64,000 nucleotides of DNA, from assembly GCA_959347315.1 (NCBI GenBank), contig OY365806.1:28186815-28250814 (forward strand). Reading direction: 5' to 3'. The notes under the pieces are model-generated. The model made no database searches. It worked only from the letters and a program-made list of their open reading frames with translations, and was not told the DNA's origin. The DNA is from Bimastos eiseni (taxonomy: Eukaryota > Annelida > Clitellata > Crassiclitellata > Lumbricidae). Shown in pieces: positions 33,186 to 44,600 of this stretch. A program made the translations under genes and the position numbers. Position 1 is the stretch's first letter; every line of letters starts with the position of its first letter.

Positions 33186-33308
33186 ATTCGACTGGTTCGA
33201 TTAATCGATTAATCGATTAGTAGGCGACTAATCGATAAATCATCTGCTAATCTGTTAATCGATTAGTTCGATTTGCTCGATTGTTCGATTATTACGAATA
33301 ATTCGGTT

Positions 33309-33370
<62 letters not shown>
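33186..33370. repeat. ATCGATTA array followed by (ATT)n
   Basis: Multiple spaced copies of TCGATTA/TTAATCGAT at 33186-33305, both orientations, running into about 20 ATT units (33310-33370). Confidence 0.85.
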
Positions 33371-36297
33371 ATGGACAATTTCTAGAGCGCCGTAACGCAG
33401 GCCATGCCGCTGCTATGGCGCTTAAACTGAGGTAATATCACAATTCTTGATACTGATCCAGTTCCTCAGTGAATGCTTGTTCACAGTAGCCTGCGCAGAC
33501 TAATCATGAAAGTAGCATTGCATCTTATTGATGATGCAGATGACGTAATATTATTTTTCAATGTCTCAATGCTAGTATATTTGAAAATTAGATGTAAAAC
33601 AATTTGGCGCCATACATGGCTGCCGACAGTTTTATTCGACTCAAACTGCATGTTTTCTATACACTTTATTAGCAAAGAAAACTACATTAAAGCATATTAC
33701 TTGGTGCTTCATAGGGTCATGAAATATCCAGATTTACCGGCTATGTATATATAAGTTCAATCACGCATCAACTTATTTGCGAGTCGCAGATGATTTGCAT
33801 TTCCAAGGTCGATAATAATCTAGGGATCGGCTTACATGTATCTGCAACGTGGACCTATATGCGAGTATCATTTATATGTACGCGGTTACGGTAGGCCTAT
33901 CTTAATTTATTATTTTATTCATTATTTAACACTTCACATACTTTATTATCTGTGGTTTAATGTTATACGAAGACATGCATATACATGTATAGGCCCGCAA
34001 TATCCTAAGACACCGTCGTTGTTCTAATACACACATACTTGTATGGCCTGTCTATATTGTGTGTAAATGGTGTAGACTCCGCTTGGTGCTCTTGGGTCTG
34101 CATTTTCGATGTTTCTGCAAGATTCTGGAATGGGATTGGTATCCGGTGAAGATGCACCTAAAAGCGTCACATTCAAATATTAAATACGGTCGTTCACTTC
34201 AAACTATACGAATACGAATAAAACATGGTGATAAAAGAAACTCTGGTCTCCACTGGACACGAGTTTCTGGGCAACCCATCTGATAAGGCGCAGCGCTTTA
34301 GTGAATTAGATGTTGTTCTGCTTTTAGCTTCGGAGTAGCGCTTTCTAAAATTTTAAGTGTACGATAGCGATTTACAAATACAACCTAACGAGCTTTCCAC
34401 AAAGCTTACCACTCCAAGATTAAATCAAAATCTTGCCTATTCAAGAATTTCTACCATAAGACTTAAACCACTCTATCTCTCACCTCTCAAGTCTTTTCAC
34501 TCTCAACGAAACCAGCCTTTTGTAGCTCCTCTTCCTACCTCCATTTCACATCAATTTCTGGTTATCGGATTTGCACCTCTATAGACTTCACTTTAATTTC
34601 AGATATATCAATCTCTGATACGACTCAGCGCTCGTACATCAATCTCTGATACGACTCAGCGCTCGTGAAAAAGCTGGTGCCCGGTTCTAATCTTTGAAGG
34701 AATTGCGCTCCATGAATTCTGGGTGCTTGTGCTTTAAAAGAGAATAGAGAAGAAATATTCGAAAACCTGGGACTGTGTCAATGTCAATAATAGTAAAGTG
34801 TCACCAGACGTCATTTATTTATAAGTATAGTACTTGAGGAAACAGGTATCAGTTAGCTCACAACAAATAAAAGAGAGGTGACACGTGCATATCATGATGG
34901 TTCATAACATTTAAAATGTATCAGAACCACGGCAAATGAACCTGGAACTCCTTACTGCCCGTTTTCCCATAGTTCCCCAGTTTTATTTTAAAAGTTCATT
35001 TACGTAATACAGTCCTGTCCTCAAGATTTCGAAGCTATTCGACAGAAGGCTCTTTTTACATTTCCAATAGTCCAACTCCAATTTATTTTGCGTTGCTAAA
35101 ATCGTTTGTTTTATCAATCACATCCAATTAGGCCATAACCTGCGGAATGCTTGAAAGAGTCTTCCCAATTTATAAATCAATACGAAGTACCAGAAGTTCA
35201 AATTCAAATATCTTTGAGCTAGGTCAACTTTACATGTAGATAGTTGCCTACATAATGGGACTTTGTAGAGTCAAATATTCTTTAAGATTGAACATAATCC
35301 GCTAGCTTCATTGCGAAATATCACCATACAATGTGCTGAACTACCCGACCGAGTTTTCAAGGAACTACATGTATAGCTCATCTTTCGGTTACAAATAGAT
35401 TCTCTTCTTCGCGTGGTCTATTATAAGCGTATCCTAGATGACATCAAATCTTTTTCGCTTGAGCCCATTGAACACAGAATTCATCTTATGGCTTGCCAGA
35501 CCAGCTCAAGAGGATTCCAGATATGTCAGTTTCTCACAGTCTACGCTCTACTGCCACCTATTCGTTCATTACAAATTCTTCTGTTTACAACTTATATTAT
35601 GACTTTCGACCAGACACTCAACCATTCCTCTCATATTGCCCATCTATCTCGCTTTTGCTTCTTGCAAGTCCGTGATTTACGCTGAACCCATCCAATACTT
35701 CACCTCAAACCTGATCTAATATCGCCACTTAAGCTAAACTAGAATACTACAATTCAACCTTCCTGGATATAGACATCACAGAATAGTCTAAAATACCCTC
35801 AAGCTATTCAGGATGCTCTAGCTCATGCTGTCACTAATAGTCACAATACACGTCACATCATCACTCCTCAAATTACAAGACTGGTTTAGAATTCTTGAAA
35901 GGATACTGCTATAGTAAAGACTGATATTACTTACAACACAGACACCAATCCTTCAAGCCAACCACGTCACACGATCCGCTTCTCCTCCGCTCTGACACTT
36001 CTCCGTCCTTCACATAATAATCACCTCATCGAAAAAATATTGAAAATCGCTCCCTAGCAATTATTGTTCTGCCTCTCTAGAATAAATTGCCACCGGAATT
36101 ACAATAATTCATCTGATCCAGGCTATTGACGACCAAAACCTATATCTTTTGCTAATTCTGCGCTTGTCTTTCCATCCAAACCAGGAACACTTCTTCTCAT
36201 AATCCTCGCCAGAAGCAGTAGCAAACCTCACATAAAGTAGGCTCTCGACCAGTCCTAGACACGCACATGCACCGTGTAGGTTAATTAACTAGACCGA
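33371..36297. other. Gene-poor stretch
   Basis: No gene recognised. A 30-bp direct repeat (ATCAATCTCTGATACGACTC...) occurs at about 34608 and 34640. A pyrimidine-rich region at 34400-36250 has scattered open frames with no recognisable protein. Confidence 0.45.
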
Positions 36298-36305
36298 TTA
36301 TTAAG

Positions 36306-36806
36306 CAGAGTTGTATGGTCTCGAGACAGTGTCTCGGTCTCTAGACGTCTCGAGACAGTTTTTTAGTGTCTCGGTTTCGGAAGCCTGCAGTCTCGGTCTC
36401 GGTCTCGAGGTAGTGCCGCGAATTTTAGAAACTATCTTGAAGTGAAAGTCTTGTTCTGTCTCGAACAAGAGATCTCGATAAGTTTCGCGATAAATGTCTT
36501 AAAATCTTGCGGCAATATAAAAACTGTTCTCAGGAATTGGCACTATACATGTATAAATTATAAGTTTCAAATTGAAATTACGAATAAACCTTATTCCCGA
36601 AAACTGATACATTAGTATTTTACAGCATTTTTTTTATAGATACACTTGATTTTTTATAGGATTATAGAATCACTTGATTTTTTATAGGATCACTTGTCTT
36701 TTACTGTCTTGTACTGTCTCGTACTGTCTTGAATCTAGTGTCTAGGTCTCGGTCTTGGTATCTCACTGTCTCGGTCTTGAAGTTTCAAGTCTTGCATACA
36801 ACACTG
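36306..36806. mobile_element. hAT-like non-autonomous element (MITE), 501 bp
   Basis: Inverted ends CAGAGTTGTATG at 36306-36317 and CATACAACACTG at 36795-36806. They are flanked by an exact 8-bp duplication, TTATTAAG (36298-36305 and 36807-36814). The internal ends are rich in GTCTCGAGAC/GTCTCGGTCTC. An 8-bp duplication and CAG-starting ends are typical of hAT. No transposase. Confidence 0.9.
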
Positions 36807-36814
36807 TTATTAAG

Positions 36815-38200
36815 AAACTTACCGGCTGCGAGAGATTCAAGCGAAGCTATTGCAAACAAAAAGAGACATGGAAACATTTTCTATAATGCATGTATAGATT
36901 CAAGATTCAAGACTCCAAGATTCAAGTGGATGCGTAGGCCTACAAAACCATTTACGGTAGATGGCGAAGTCACGTGAACTATTGGAGCTTTATTTTTAGG
37001 ATAACTGAATATGTTTAATATTTATCTAAATATAGGCTGTGTTGTATATATAATAGCTTAGTAATAGAGTTGCATAGTTTATATCTATTTGCATGTAGGC
37101 AAATATGTATTCGTACAGAGTAGGCCTATGCAGTTCATAATATAGGCCTACAATTTTCAATTATCTATAGTATAATTATATACTTTAGCATCAGCCATCA
37201 ACAAGCCAGATGTCGCATGACATTCAAATGTTTAATAACGATTGGTCCATTTGAAAACTTCCGCCATGACTAAGGAACTGTGCTGTCTTCCCGTTGCTAA
37301 CCCAATTCAGTTCAAGATTTTGCTCTTGGTTCCAGAATCCGGAAGAGGCGGGCGGCACGGTATCATCTCTATCTCTGTAATACCTCTGTGGTCTCTCTCC
37401 GTTCACTCCGACCTGCAGATTCACTCGATCTCTTTGTTCCTCTAGTAACGATTGCTACGGCACGACATCGCGCTTTTGCTATTGGTGACTGCAATAATCT
37501 CACCTTCTCAATCCATTTGAAGGTGTGGGCCTATACTGTCTGGGTATCTTTTCTATCTGTCCGTTGCCTGAAGATGATTTTATTTCCTTGGGGGCTCCTA
37601 AGCAGGAGAGTCTCTGAATAATTCTACTGAAAGAGGTGCTCTACTGTTGTTCAAAAACAATACCGTACAATGGCCCACGCTGCACATCAATTCTATAACG
37701 AATTTCTACGGAATTCCTCGTATTTTCAGTTCCCCCATTGATAGGCCTACTGCCACTCACTATCCATCATCTGCTACTCTTCTAATCACCCCGCAAATGT
37801 AAGTCTCGTGTCTTCTAAAATTCCTATATCTGAGACTGAGAGATTGAGGCGCAATTCTAGTTATTATAAGACTTGAGTTAATTCTGAGGTTAGGGTTGAT
37901 GCCTAATGCCCCGAAACTGCTTTAAAACGGGTCCGTTCTTAGCAACTGGTCTATGTCTTCCTCACTATGCATATGGTCTCTCTGGGAACCAGATTCGGAC
38001 CCACAGTGGAAACTGATCTCTGATACAACATATATAGCACCCTTGAGTATTCAGCTGGTCACCTCGCAGAGCTCAACCCTATAGCGTTCAAATTTGATGA
38101 GATTACTATTACGAGCACAACAAGAGCCGATTTCAACTACAAGAGAAAGGACTTGACAGCTTAGATAAGTTCTTCACATACAGTTACATCTTTCCTGGTC
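36815..38200. other. Gene-poor stretch
   Basis: Nothing recognisable. Short open frames on both strands at 37220-37620 show no family motif. Confidence 0.45.
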
Positions 38201-38208
38201 TCACAATG

Positions 38209-38270
38209 CAGGGATGTTGTCTCGAGACCGCGGTCTTGGTCTCGAGGTTTTGGTCTCGTGCCCAACATTG
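38209..38270. mobile_element. 62-bp hAT-like mini-element
   Basis: Starts CAGGGATGTTGTCTCGAGAC and ends GGTCTCGTGCCCAACATTG. Flanked by the exact 8-bp duplication TCACAATG (38201-38208 and 38271-38278). Related in sequence to the 36306 element (GTCTCGAG). Confidence 0.8.
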
Positions 38271-38704
38271 TCACAATGTCACAACTCGAGGAAGGAGTGC
38301 GAATTTAGAGAACTTTACCTAAAGACTTTTAAGACCTGCATTTTCGAGCAAGATTTCCTTGTGTAAATATTCAAAATAACAGGGATATAAACTCACCTAA
38401 ATAATCGTGGAGTATGGTTCCTTTTTGTGGTGAATGAATCGTATTTCTGAGACAATTATGAGTGGCGTAGAAGTTATTTGAGATTAAATTGGAACGATGA
38501 GACCTGATATCCTGAGTTCGAATGGCTTAGCAGAACGTCGAGATCAAATCACATCGAATGAAAAAACGAAATTGGATGTTGGTCGATACACAAATGATCG
38601 TAACACAGTAGCCTGGTAAATAATCCATTTACTCAGGATCAGCCACGAAGTAGAACTGTAGGCGCGGCATTGCCTTGATATATCTCTATTCGAAATCAGA
38701 TGGA

Positions 38705-38775
38705 CGATAACTCCGCCACTGGTTGGACTCTGCTAGTGCCAGTCCCAAGCCTGGATAAAGGATGAGGGCCTTTGT
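38705..38775 (+). repeat. LINE leader fragment
   Basis: AACTCCGCCACTGG ... GCTAGTGCCAGTCCCAAGCC, TGGATAAAGGATGAGGG, as at 14210 and 5940. Confidence 0.6.
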
Positions 38776-39369
38776 TACCATACATTGTGCTTAAACTGCA
38801 ACTACCTATCTGGTTAGTCGATCTTTGATTTCGCCGCTCTTGAACGGTAGTTGGCCTATTCTATGTGACATTGTAGGGCCTATTTAAACTGTACCTTTGT
38901 CTAATTCACGCTCTCACGGACGTGACATTGGTCGTGTAGGCTAAATGCGACCTGTCCGTGTCGTATGCAAATTTATTTTCTCCTATGCATTTGGTTGAGA
39001 CCTAAATATGAGTTCAGAGCAATTGAAATAACTCTTCGGTTTCTCTAAGCTTAACTTAGACATAGAAGGGAACCAGCCTACGCATAGAGATGCCAATACA
39101 AGATTATTTGTTATCCGATAAACTGAGATGTTCATACTACTGCGTAGGCCTATATTTTCGTAGTTACCGTTTATGATATACTGAAAACCATTTAGAATAA
39201 TTCGGTGAATTTATTAGCTTTTGTTTCAGCAAATCGTAATGACGACTGCTAACTGAGAATTCATTTAATGCATTTACCTTCGATAGCGAAAGCGAATGTA
39301 GGCCTGCGCTTGAATTTTGCATGGTAAGTCACTGTCATGTCACGCGACTGGGTCACGAATTGTCTTTTA

Positions 39370-40950
39370 CCTGGGACCGGAGGTGTAACAAGCGGGGGCC
39401 AGAGGGCACCACCCCCGTTGAACGCCTCAGTTTTAGTGCTCAGTGCCTCCAGTGCCCCTAAATCTGTTCTATATTCATGTTTCTCCAATCGCTATTTATA
39501 TTTAAAGATTAAGGTATTGTGGGTGAATAAATTTCCAACAGTTCAAATTTTGTTTATACGATTTGTTCTTATTTATTGCAGGTATAAATACTGTCATTTA
39601 CAAAGGAGAATAGTGTATGTTTAGTTATTCATTCATCTATAATGTATCACTTTGTTCCTACCCAAAATACAGAAAATTATTGACATAATTTTTCTAAAGA
39701 AATAGTCTAGTGATTTGTCTACAATCATGAAGCTGGGGTTCCTATCCTTGCTAGGGCACAAATTTTATTGGAAATGACTGTTGGGACATGCATCTCCTAG
39801 CCAACACTTCTATCATGGGAAGTTCCTAGCTAGGAAGACTTGCGTGGAGCTGCTCTCTTGGTGATGGAGGCTGATGAAAGACTGCGCCGAACTATAGTTC
39901 TACATACGTCTCATCTCGCGCACGGTCGATCTTTTTTCCAGCCATCATCCGAATCCGCAATCGTGACCCTCTGACTTCCATTTGCAGTCTAAGTATGACA
40001 AAAATCGTATCCCGAGAATCCAATTTACGAATCTAAAGTTGTCCCGTTGACCATGATGACTCCGGATATTGATTTGGACGAAAGTCTCACTCATTTGGAA
40101 ATTGACAATACTAAATTTGTTTTTGCTATTGATTGAAATGGGTCAACCAAGTGATCTTATAAAAAACGAGTGTTACACTGACCTACATGTAACCCTTCAA
40201 GTGGGAAGCTCCGGGAGTGAGTGATGAATGGGTTTCCACCTTCATATGCAGAGATCAGGGAAATTATATTGCAAGTACTTTATACCTTCATAGCAATCTC
40301 AAGGTTAGCTCAATGCAGGGGTGTAACAAGCGGGGGCCAGAGGGTCACTGCCCCCCTCAGTTTCAAAACTTTATGTTTCCTTAATGGCTTTTCAAGAAGA
40401 CTTTTGTTAAGATAATTTGTGCCCCCCCCCCATTATTGAAATTTCTGGGGGCAAAATTCAAAGAGTGGGGGGCAAAAAAATTTGGAGCGCTTCGCGCAAT
40501 ATTTTGAAATTAAGCCCCCCCCCCACTTTTCAAACTTTCTTACACTTCTGGCTCAAGGTTAGCTCAAGGTTAGCTAAAGTACTACTCTTCCACCTAAATC
40601 TACCTAAATCCCGAAATTTTTTACCAATTAAGATTCTGCGTAATGAATTTTGATGTTTTGCCTTTTAATCACCAGCCAAATGTACTCGACCATCTTAGAA
40701 TATTACACATACTTTATAGTGTATAGTATAGGCTACTTTAAAAGCGTCCAGTATATCTTATTCCTATCGAGTAATTATGATACGATGACTTTTGTTAAGA
40801 TAATTTGTGTCCCACCCATTTTTCAAATTTCTGGGGGGGGGCAATATTCAAAAAGTGGAGGGTCAAAAATATTTTTGGCCGCGCAATATTGTACAAATTA
40901 TACCCCCTCCCCACTTTTCAAAACCGCAGTCGAGCGAAGAATTCCGCGTC
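39370..40950. repeat. Repeat cluster with G-run/C-run units
   Basis: GTGTAACAAGCGGGGGCCAG occurs at 39382 and 40321. A 125-140-bp unit starts GACTTTTGTTAAGATAATTT and then has C-run, AAATTTCTGGGGG, AATATT and C-run; it occurs at about 40398-40535 and again at 40789-40922. Open frames across it are not genes. Confidence 0.75.
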
Positions 40951-41249
40951 GCTGAACGGTGACTGTGAAACAGCAAAAATCCCGAAATGTGGGTGAATCG
41001 GACCCTTAACGCTAAACCCGGCAGGAAATGCGTTGTGGGGACATAAATTACTTAAATTATTATTGACAGAAATAGGCCTAAATTTATAAATGTTACTCTT
41101 AAGCATCATGCAGGTCCATATAAGTTAAGACGACATGCAACCTACTATTAGAACTTTTTGAAAACTGCGAGGCATACCCATTTAAATATAGTTATATATA
41201 TAAATAGGTTGATGTTGATTTTCATGTGTTGACTCACTGGGCACAGGAA

Positions 41250-41631
41250 ATGAAAGATATGGAGATTGAAAGATCAGCCTTTACCAGGAGTGTGGAAATC
41301 ACTGAGAAAGCCATCATAAGCAGAGGAAAGGAACTTAAAGAATTGGTGGACAAGTGCACTTGGTCTTTACTTGAGGATTTGACAACAATAAAATACGATG
41401 GACTGAAGACGATGGAAAGCGAAAATGATGAATTTGGAAGCCACGATAATTATCTAACTGATCCTAAATCGACATATCCATCCGATGAATTACACGAAGG
41501 CTGCGTTAAAATACAACAACGACCTCCAAAGACACCAATGCAGGACGGCGTAATCTCAATTCGAATTTCTTTCGAGATCTCAAAATGGGAAAATTTCCTG
41601 GATGGAAACAACATCATTGGCAAGATCAAAA
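41250..41631 (+). CDS. TRIM/NHL-like exon: coiled coil
   Basis: Phase 0 at its 5' side if the acceptor at 41246 is used. Donor GTTTGT after ATCAAAA, phase 1. Ends GKIK(R). Contains TEKAIISRGKELKELVDK, amphipathic and heptad-like. Confidence 0.75.
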
Positions 41632-44600
41632 GTTTGTGTTTATAAATCACACGATAGACTTCTCGTGCTTGTGACCATGCAGTAGGCCTATGCTTTACAT
41701 GCAAATGCGTAAGGCAGATTATTTTAGCACCTAGACTTTATGCTATATAGGCCTATTATAGGCCTACTAGCTGATGTAAGCACTTCGGGTTGCTGCCTTA
41801 ATTTCCGAGCGCTGTTAATTATAAACTTATAACGACACTAAATTATATGGTATTAAATCAATACAATAAATTTCAACTAGATGCTCTTCATTGAGCCTAC
41901 TCGTTTGCTAAGATCGCGATAAGTTATGACAGCAAATTAAGCCTTACACTATCTATGGATAATTTTACAGGAGAAGACACACGAGTGGCTGTTGAGACTG
42001 TAGATGCTGAAGTTGAACTCCATCGCGGTCAGTAGAATGAAAAAAATTAATATGAACTGTGTGTACCGGTATTCAAAGACTATAGTCTTTTACAACGAAG
42101 AAGGCAGACCTACACGGCTGTCACCGTTGGCTGAGTTCACTGGCTCCATAGCTGTTGCTTCAATTTCCGAAGAACTGATTTAACTGGATAGACAAGACAT
42201 GGCAAGTCAAATGAGAGAACTGACCGAGGACATATATATGCTGTGGCTAAGCCAAACGAAATCGCTGATACTTTTTGCCTGTTGCCGCTTCTCGTTGTCA
42301 GCTTAAGAAACAGCTCTTCCTCTCTTCTAATAAGATTCAAGATATAGGATCCTATGCCGGTGCGCATGGATAGGCCTATTTGTATTAGAAAATATATGAA
42401 CATCAATAAAGATTCTAATTGAAATCACCAATTGTTGAGACGGTGTTTTCTTCCGTTATATTGCCCTCTTTAAATGAAATGCGTATTTGCATAATAACAT
42501 CTTGGGAGTCACTACTTTCGGTCACGTGTTGGGATTTGAATGGGTTGTTGACTGTTGAACAGACGAAGATTTACGGACAATTCGTGTACAAAAAGTCCAA
42601 TAAGTTACATACAGGAATTTATTATCCGATAAATTGATTTTTAAGACATGTTCGGTCTGTTATATTTTTGCAGATGACAAAGAGAACAATCCAGCTATTA
42701 CCGGTTAGTAGGCCTACCTTCAATTGACAGGGCAACGACAAATCAACTACAAAATCGTTGATATAAGATCCTGAAATGTTAGAAGCAATTAGGCTAAGAA
42801 ATATATCTAAATACATCTTTAGACAGTGTTTATTTTCTAATGGTTCTGATGCTTCATGAAGAAAGTTAAAGCAAAGCCTCTTCGTGATTCTTTAAATTGT
42901 AGGCTTATACTTGAAGAGTGATTGTGAATGACAGTGAACAGAAAGATTTAGGGATTTTAGCAGAATGATTGTTGTCGTAGGCAGGCCTATAGAAGGTCCT
43001 ATATATATATACATTCAGAATTTTTGGACCCGAATTTTGCAGTAAAACTGAGTGCGCTTCGAAAATCTTTAGATATCTATGCTAGCTGCGTATTGTATAT
43101 TGAAGGGCAGATCAGACGCAAAATGGTCCATACAGTTTTACATTGAAGAACAATTAAGTTGTAAGAAATTTTGGATGACGAACCTGCAACCGTCGAAATT
43201 GCAATTGACGCAGGCCAGTGACACAAAAATAAAACAAACATATTTATAGTACCTGTCGATATAAGCCAGTACGCTTTAATATTATCGTTTTCATAGTAAA
43301 ATTGTAGGCCTAACAGCATTCAATAACTGGTTAAATGGGGGGAAGATCTGTTGTGCTACCTGTAGCAGAAAATACAAATATTTAGGCCCATAAATCGTGA
43401 AACCGTGATAGCATAGGCCTAACCCTTAGGCCAGTATCAGATGAACCAAGCAGATCGCGACTGCGGTCTTCCAAATCCTCCGATGTTTTCGTCTCAAGCA
43501 CCAAGACAAAAATTGGCGATCAGGGCCTTTCGGTTCGCTGGCCCACGTGCCTGGAACAGTCTCACTGCAGCCATCCAGGAAACAAAAACCATCCCCGCCG
43601 TCATAAACAGTTAAAATCGTACTTTCTTTGTAATACTGAGAATTAGTTTTATAACCTGCAGCGAACTGTCGTGTAAAGCACCCTAGAAGTAGCTTGCAAT
43701 TGACGGCGTTATACAAATTTTCGTAATTATCAATTATCCTTAAATTGATGCTTATGAGACATTCACGTATTTGACTGATAGCTTTGATTATTTTACAAAC
43801 AAATAGCGTACGAAGTAAGTAGAATAATTTGTCTGGACTCCACTATCTGTATCTTGAGCTGTAGGTTAAACCTACGATTTGCAGTTAGAAAATGATATTT
43901 TTAAAACATTTACAGATGAGAAGGAAGTAAAAGAAGCTTTTCTGAACGCTGAAGAATGCGAGGAAACAGGTAAAACATTAGCAGTCCTTACGGCAAACGT
44001 CTAGTTAAACTTTTATTCTGAAATTTTCATCCTGTAGTTTCAGTGCAAAATTGAGTGTCAAGTTTCCGATAGGCAAGCTATTTACAAAGTCTAATTAGAA
44101 ATGGAGTAATTATTGATCAGCTACAGTGCTACACAACATTACACACTCACTTAATTCAAGAAAGCTAATTTCGTTTCAGCAGAAGACAATGAACTGGCTT
44201 GTGGGCCTATGACGATCGAGAATGAATTCTCTGAACGTAAGTAAGCCTACAATACAACGTAAATTTCGCTATAACTAAAGCCATATTTGCCTTGCTTTAG
44301 ATAAAGTCGTAGTCTGAAATCATTTTTTTATCAATAGTAGTTTCTTGATGGCGCTTTTAAGGAGTTTTCTACTAGTGTCAAACGTAAAATTAAAACCGAC
44401 AGAATACAGGCCTACAAAAAAAACTTATTAATACAAGAACAAAGCCTTGGAATCTGTGCCGTGCTGTACGTGTTGATGCATGCATTTCCAGTAGCCAGAT
44501 GATTTATTGAGCCTTACGGATTATAACTTTGAAATCTGAGAAAGACGAATCTCTTCTGGAAACTATGCAAATGTTTGCACTCCCAATAGGCCTATCATTC

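Noticed and set aside
37224..37621. Overlapping frames on both strands
   Set aside because: No motif, no splice support; possibly old repeat.
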